Assembly: GCA_025656435.1 (NCBI GenBank)
Contig: JAHXHT010000106.1
Coordinates: 1-7,810, forward strand
Direction of reading: 5' to 3'
Length of the DNA: 7,810 nucleotides
Origin: Candidatus Thiodiazotropha sp. (ex Gloverina cf. vestifex)
GTDB taxonomy: Bacteria > Pseudomonadota > Gammaproteobacteria > Chromatiales > Chromatiaceae
A program made the position numbers and the translations under genes. Positions 6,561-7,810 of this stretch are shown here, piece by piece; positions within the stretch are counted from its first letter, which is position 1, and every line of letters begins with the position of its first letter. The notes beneath the pieces are model-generated. The model was not told the DNA's origin, searched no databases, and worked only from the letters and a program-made list of their open reading frames with translations.

Positions 6561-6576
6561 TACCTCTATATAGGTA
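6561..6576. promoter_or_regulatory. NarL/NarP 7-2-7 binding site
   Basis: Bases 6561-6576 read TACCTCTATATAGGTA. The left heptamer TACCTCT fits TACYYMT, the spacer is AT, and the right heptamer ATAGGTA fits the inverted consensus AKRRGTA. This is a full match to the 7-2-7 arrangement recognised by NarL and NarP. Its centre is 85 bases upstream of the FNR box centre, about eight helical turns. A NarL-type regulator is encoded 62 bases away on the upstream side, which supports direct nitrate-responsive control of nap. Confidence 0.8.
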
Positions 6577-6609
6577 ATTCGTAAGCCGTGTTGGGTAGGG
6601 GGGAGTGGT

Positions 6610-6628
6610 GGGGTGTAGAGTCCACCCC
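6610..6628 (-). repeat. Hairpin just past the response regulator gene
   Basis: Bases 6610-6615 (GGGGTG) and 6623-6628 (CACCCC) form a perfect 6-bp stem with a 7-base loop, starting 9 bases after the regulator stop. No T-run follows on the minus strand, so termination is doubtful and some read-through from the regulator gene into nap is possible. A G-rich run on the plus strand (6593-6613) adjoins it. Confidence 0.4.
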
Positions 6629-6637
6629 GAAAAGGAT

Positions 6638-7285
6638 TTATTGGCGTCGCAGTGCCCACACGGCAGCTTCCGTACGTGAGTGGAGATTGAGCTTTTTCAG
6701 TAGATGTTTGACATGGACTTTGACCGTGCCCTCGGAGATGTTGAGCGTCTTTGCAATCAGCTTATTGCTCATGCCGTTGGAGATGTGTTCCAGGATCTCC
6801 TGTTCACGGGTTGTGAGTGGCGTCAGTTCCTGATTGTCAGTGAGTTTGTCCTCATCCCTCAGCGCTTTTGCCAGCAGTTGTGTCAGGTGGTCGCTGATGA
6901 CGACATTACCCTGTAGCGCTTTGCTAATGGATTTGAGGATATCCTCCGGCTCCATGTCTTTTAATAAGTATCCATCAGCACCGATCCTCAAGGCTGTCAG
7001 CACATCATCTTCACTATCCGATACGGTCAGCATGAGGATGAGGGCGTCGATATCCTCCTGCTTGATTGCCTTGAGTGTGTCGATGCCACTCATGCCCTTC
7101 ATGTTGATATCAAGGAGAATAAGGTCCGGTTGCAAGGATTTTGCTAATTCAAGACCATCCATGCCGCTGGCGGCTTCACCAATAAGCTCAAGTGTTGCAT
7201 CCATATCGATGAGGTCGGCGACACCCTTGCGAAAGAGTGGATGATCATCGATGGCCAGAATAGTATGTCTTTGATGTTCAGACAT
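6638..7285 (-). CDS. narL: NarL/NarP-family nitrate/nitrite response regulator
   Basis: This 215-residue protein is a two-component response regulator with an N-terminal receiver domain (about 8-125) and a C-terminal LuxR-type helix-turn-helix (about 153-212). Receiver residues are visible: acidic pair Asp13/Asp14, phosphoacceptor Asp59 in LILLDIN, Thr87 and Lys109 in YLLKD. The recognition helix TVKVHVKHLLKK (187-198) is nearly the E. coli NarL sequence as I recall it, and so is KDMEPEDILK. The region NMKGMSGIDTL and LTVSDSEDDV look more like NarP. I therefore treat it as NarL/NarP family with the symbol narL as best guess. Its ATG lies inside the kinase gene, overlapping it by 8 bases, with little Shine-Dalgarno, which points to translational coupling. 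It would control nap through the sites at 6537-6576. Confidence 0.85.
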   Translation of the reverse strand: MSEHQRHTILAIDDHPLFRKGVADLIDMDATLELIGEAASGMDGLELAKSLQPDLILLDINMKGMSGIDTLKAIKQEDIDALILMLTVSDSEDDVLTALRIGADGYLLKDMEPEDILKSISKALQGNVVISDHLTQLLAKALRDEDKLTDNQELTPLTTREQEILEHISNGMSNKLIAKTLNISEGTVKVHVKHLLKKLNLHSRTEAAVWALRRQ

Positions 7286-7640
7286 TGTTGAGTTGCTCGA
7301 CGAATGATTGATTGCGTTTGTTGATGGCTGAATTATTGATATTGAAGGTCAATTTAATCTGCGTGCCACCCAATGTCGACTCCACGATACTGAGATCCCC
7401 TCCCAGGCACTCGGCTCGTTCCTTCATGATGGGTAGACCATAGTGCTGCATCATATCACGCTGGTCATCAATGCCGACGCCATCATCCTCTACGGTAACA
7501 GTGACCATGCCCTCCTGGTCGCATTGTAGCGCGACGCCTGCACGTGTGGCGTCTGCATGTCTGATGATATTGGATAACGCCTCCCTGATAATCTGAATGA
7601 TGTGGATTTCGGCGTTGGGGGTGAACTGACAGTTACCTAT
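7278..7640 (-). pseudogene. narX: NarX/NarQ-type sensor kinase, C-terminal fragment broken near 7640
   Basis: About 120 codons of kinase remain. They cover the ATP-binding (HATPase) domain: an N-box REALSNIIRHADA, a G1 box EDDGVGID, HYGLPIMKERA and a final GGTQIKLTF. The order and wording resemble E. coli NarX, including the residues before the N-box (AEIHIIQIIREALSN). Kinase-like sequence ends at about 7640. Beyond it the frame stays open only to a TGA at 7725-7727, has no ATG and no similarity to the expected dimerisation domain. The sensor, membrane, HAMP and histidine parts are absent from the window. The first in-frame ATG (7508) would begin within the ATP-binding domain. The likely cause is an insertion; the 5' part of the gene may lie beyond the window. 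Confidence 0.7.
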
Positions 7641-7810
7641 GGAAGCTCTGAACGAATCGTTTGTCAGCGAACGTTTCCTCTCGCTTGCTTCAAAACTGCC
7701 ATGAGCGAAGAAAAACAGCGCATTTCACCGTTTTTTGTTCACCTGAAGGCCATTTTCCGCCCTTCAGATGGATTTTGGGCGTACTATGCCCTCAGTTGAT
7801 TCCTCAATAG
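7641..7810. mobile_element. One end of a probable insertion sequence, cut by the window edge
   Basis: The DNA from 7641 begins GGAAGCTCTGAACGAATCG, which resembles in style the termini of IS5-family elements as I recall them, and starts exactly where the kinase similarity ends. The 170 bases contain no long reading frame. They include a 7-bp stem with an 11-base loop (7743-7749 with 7761-7767, CTGAAGG/CCTTCAG), and on the minus strand a short frame ending TAG at 7784-7786. The bases before the boundary (CTAT) could be a target duplication, but the other end is outside the window. Family assignment is tentative. Confidence 0.5.
7784..7810 (-). CDS. Possible last codons of a transposase (partial)
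   Basis: Reading the minus strand from the window edge, an open frame encodes LLRNQLRA and then stops at TAG (7784-7786). About 143 bases of non-coding DNA separate it from the proposed element end at 7641. A hydrophobic and basic C-terminus would suit a transposase, but eight codons cannot prove it. The other two minus frames give no better candidate that I checked. Low confidence. Confidence 0.2.
   Translation of the reverse strand, partial: LLRNQLRA

Noticed and set aside
7641..7700. Outward promoter in the element end driving the regulator gene
   Set aside because: I looked for -35 and -10 pairs on the minus strand. TTGAAG and CTGACA occur, but no acceptable -10 hexamer lies at 16-18 bases from either.
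7602..7799. Plus-strand open frame of 65 codons across the kinase fragment and element end
   Set aside because: It spans the junction at 7640, so its first part is antisense kinase and its second part is element end. It has no known domain.
1..7810. A previously undescribed system, CRISPR array, tRNA, rRNA or toxin-antitoxin pair
   Set aside because: No direct repeat arrays, no RNA gene features and no unexplained long gene were found. Apart from the broken kinase and the element end, the window is accounted for by a known nap operon and its regulator.

Overview
The window is a complete periplasmic nitrate reductase (nap) operon, read leftward on the minus strand in the order napF-napD-napA-napG-napH-napB-napC. 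A NarL/NarP-type response regulator gene and the 3' end of its sensor kinase gene lie directly upstream on the same strand. The gene order matches the enterobacterial napFDAGHBC arrangement. The proteins, by recollection of the Escherichia coli sequences, are clearly gammaproteobacterial. The E. coli-like NapA, the FNR/NarL control sites and the moderate base composition suggest a facultatively anaerobic gammaproteobacterium; nothing here fixes the genus.

Layout, left to right (the operon runs right to left): 1-94 is non-coding DNA past the operon end, holding only weak hairpins. 95-667 is napC (tetrahaem quinol dehydrogenase), 743-1168 napB (dihaem small subunit), 1217-2125 napH and 2127-2984 napG (membrane and periplasmic Fe-S quinol dehydrogenase), 3065-5635 napA (molybdenum catalytic subunit), 5643-5891 napD (NapA chaperone) and 5833-6426 napF (cytoplasmic Fe-S accessory protein). 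Perfect GC-rich hairpins sit in the napA-napG and napB-napC gaps. The 211-base region 6427-6637 is the nap control region. It holds a perfect FNR box, an IHF-consensus match, a consensus NarL/NarP 7-2-7 site and a second, imperfect inverted repeat of the same geometry. 6638-7285 is the response regulator. 7278-7640 encodes only the ATP-binding end of a NarX/NarQ-type kinase, and kinase similarity stops abruptly near 7640. The last 170 bases look like one end of an insertion element that runs off the window.

How the parts work together: under low oxygen, FNR would activate napF transcription. A nitrate- or nitrite-responsive NarL-type regulator, possibly helped by IHF bending, would tune it. 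NapC and the NapGH branch both pass quinol electrons via NapB to NapA, which reduces nitrate to nitrite in the periplasm. NapD and NapF act in the cytoplasm on NapA maturation before Tat export. The main oddity is that the partner kinase gene appears broken, which would leave the regulator without its adjacent sensor. I see no previously undescribed system; the nap module itself is well known.
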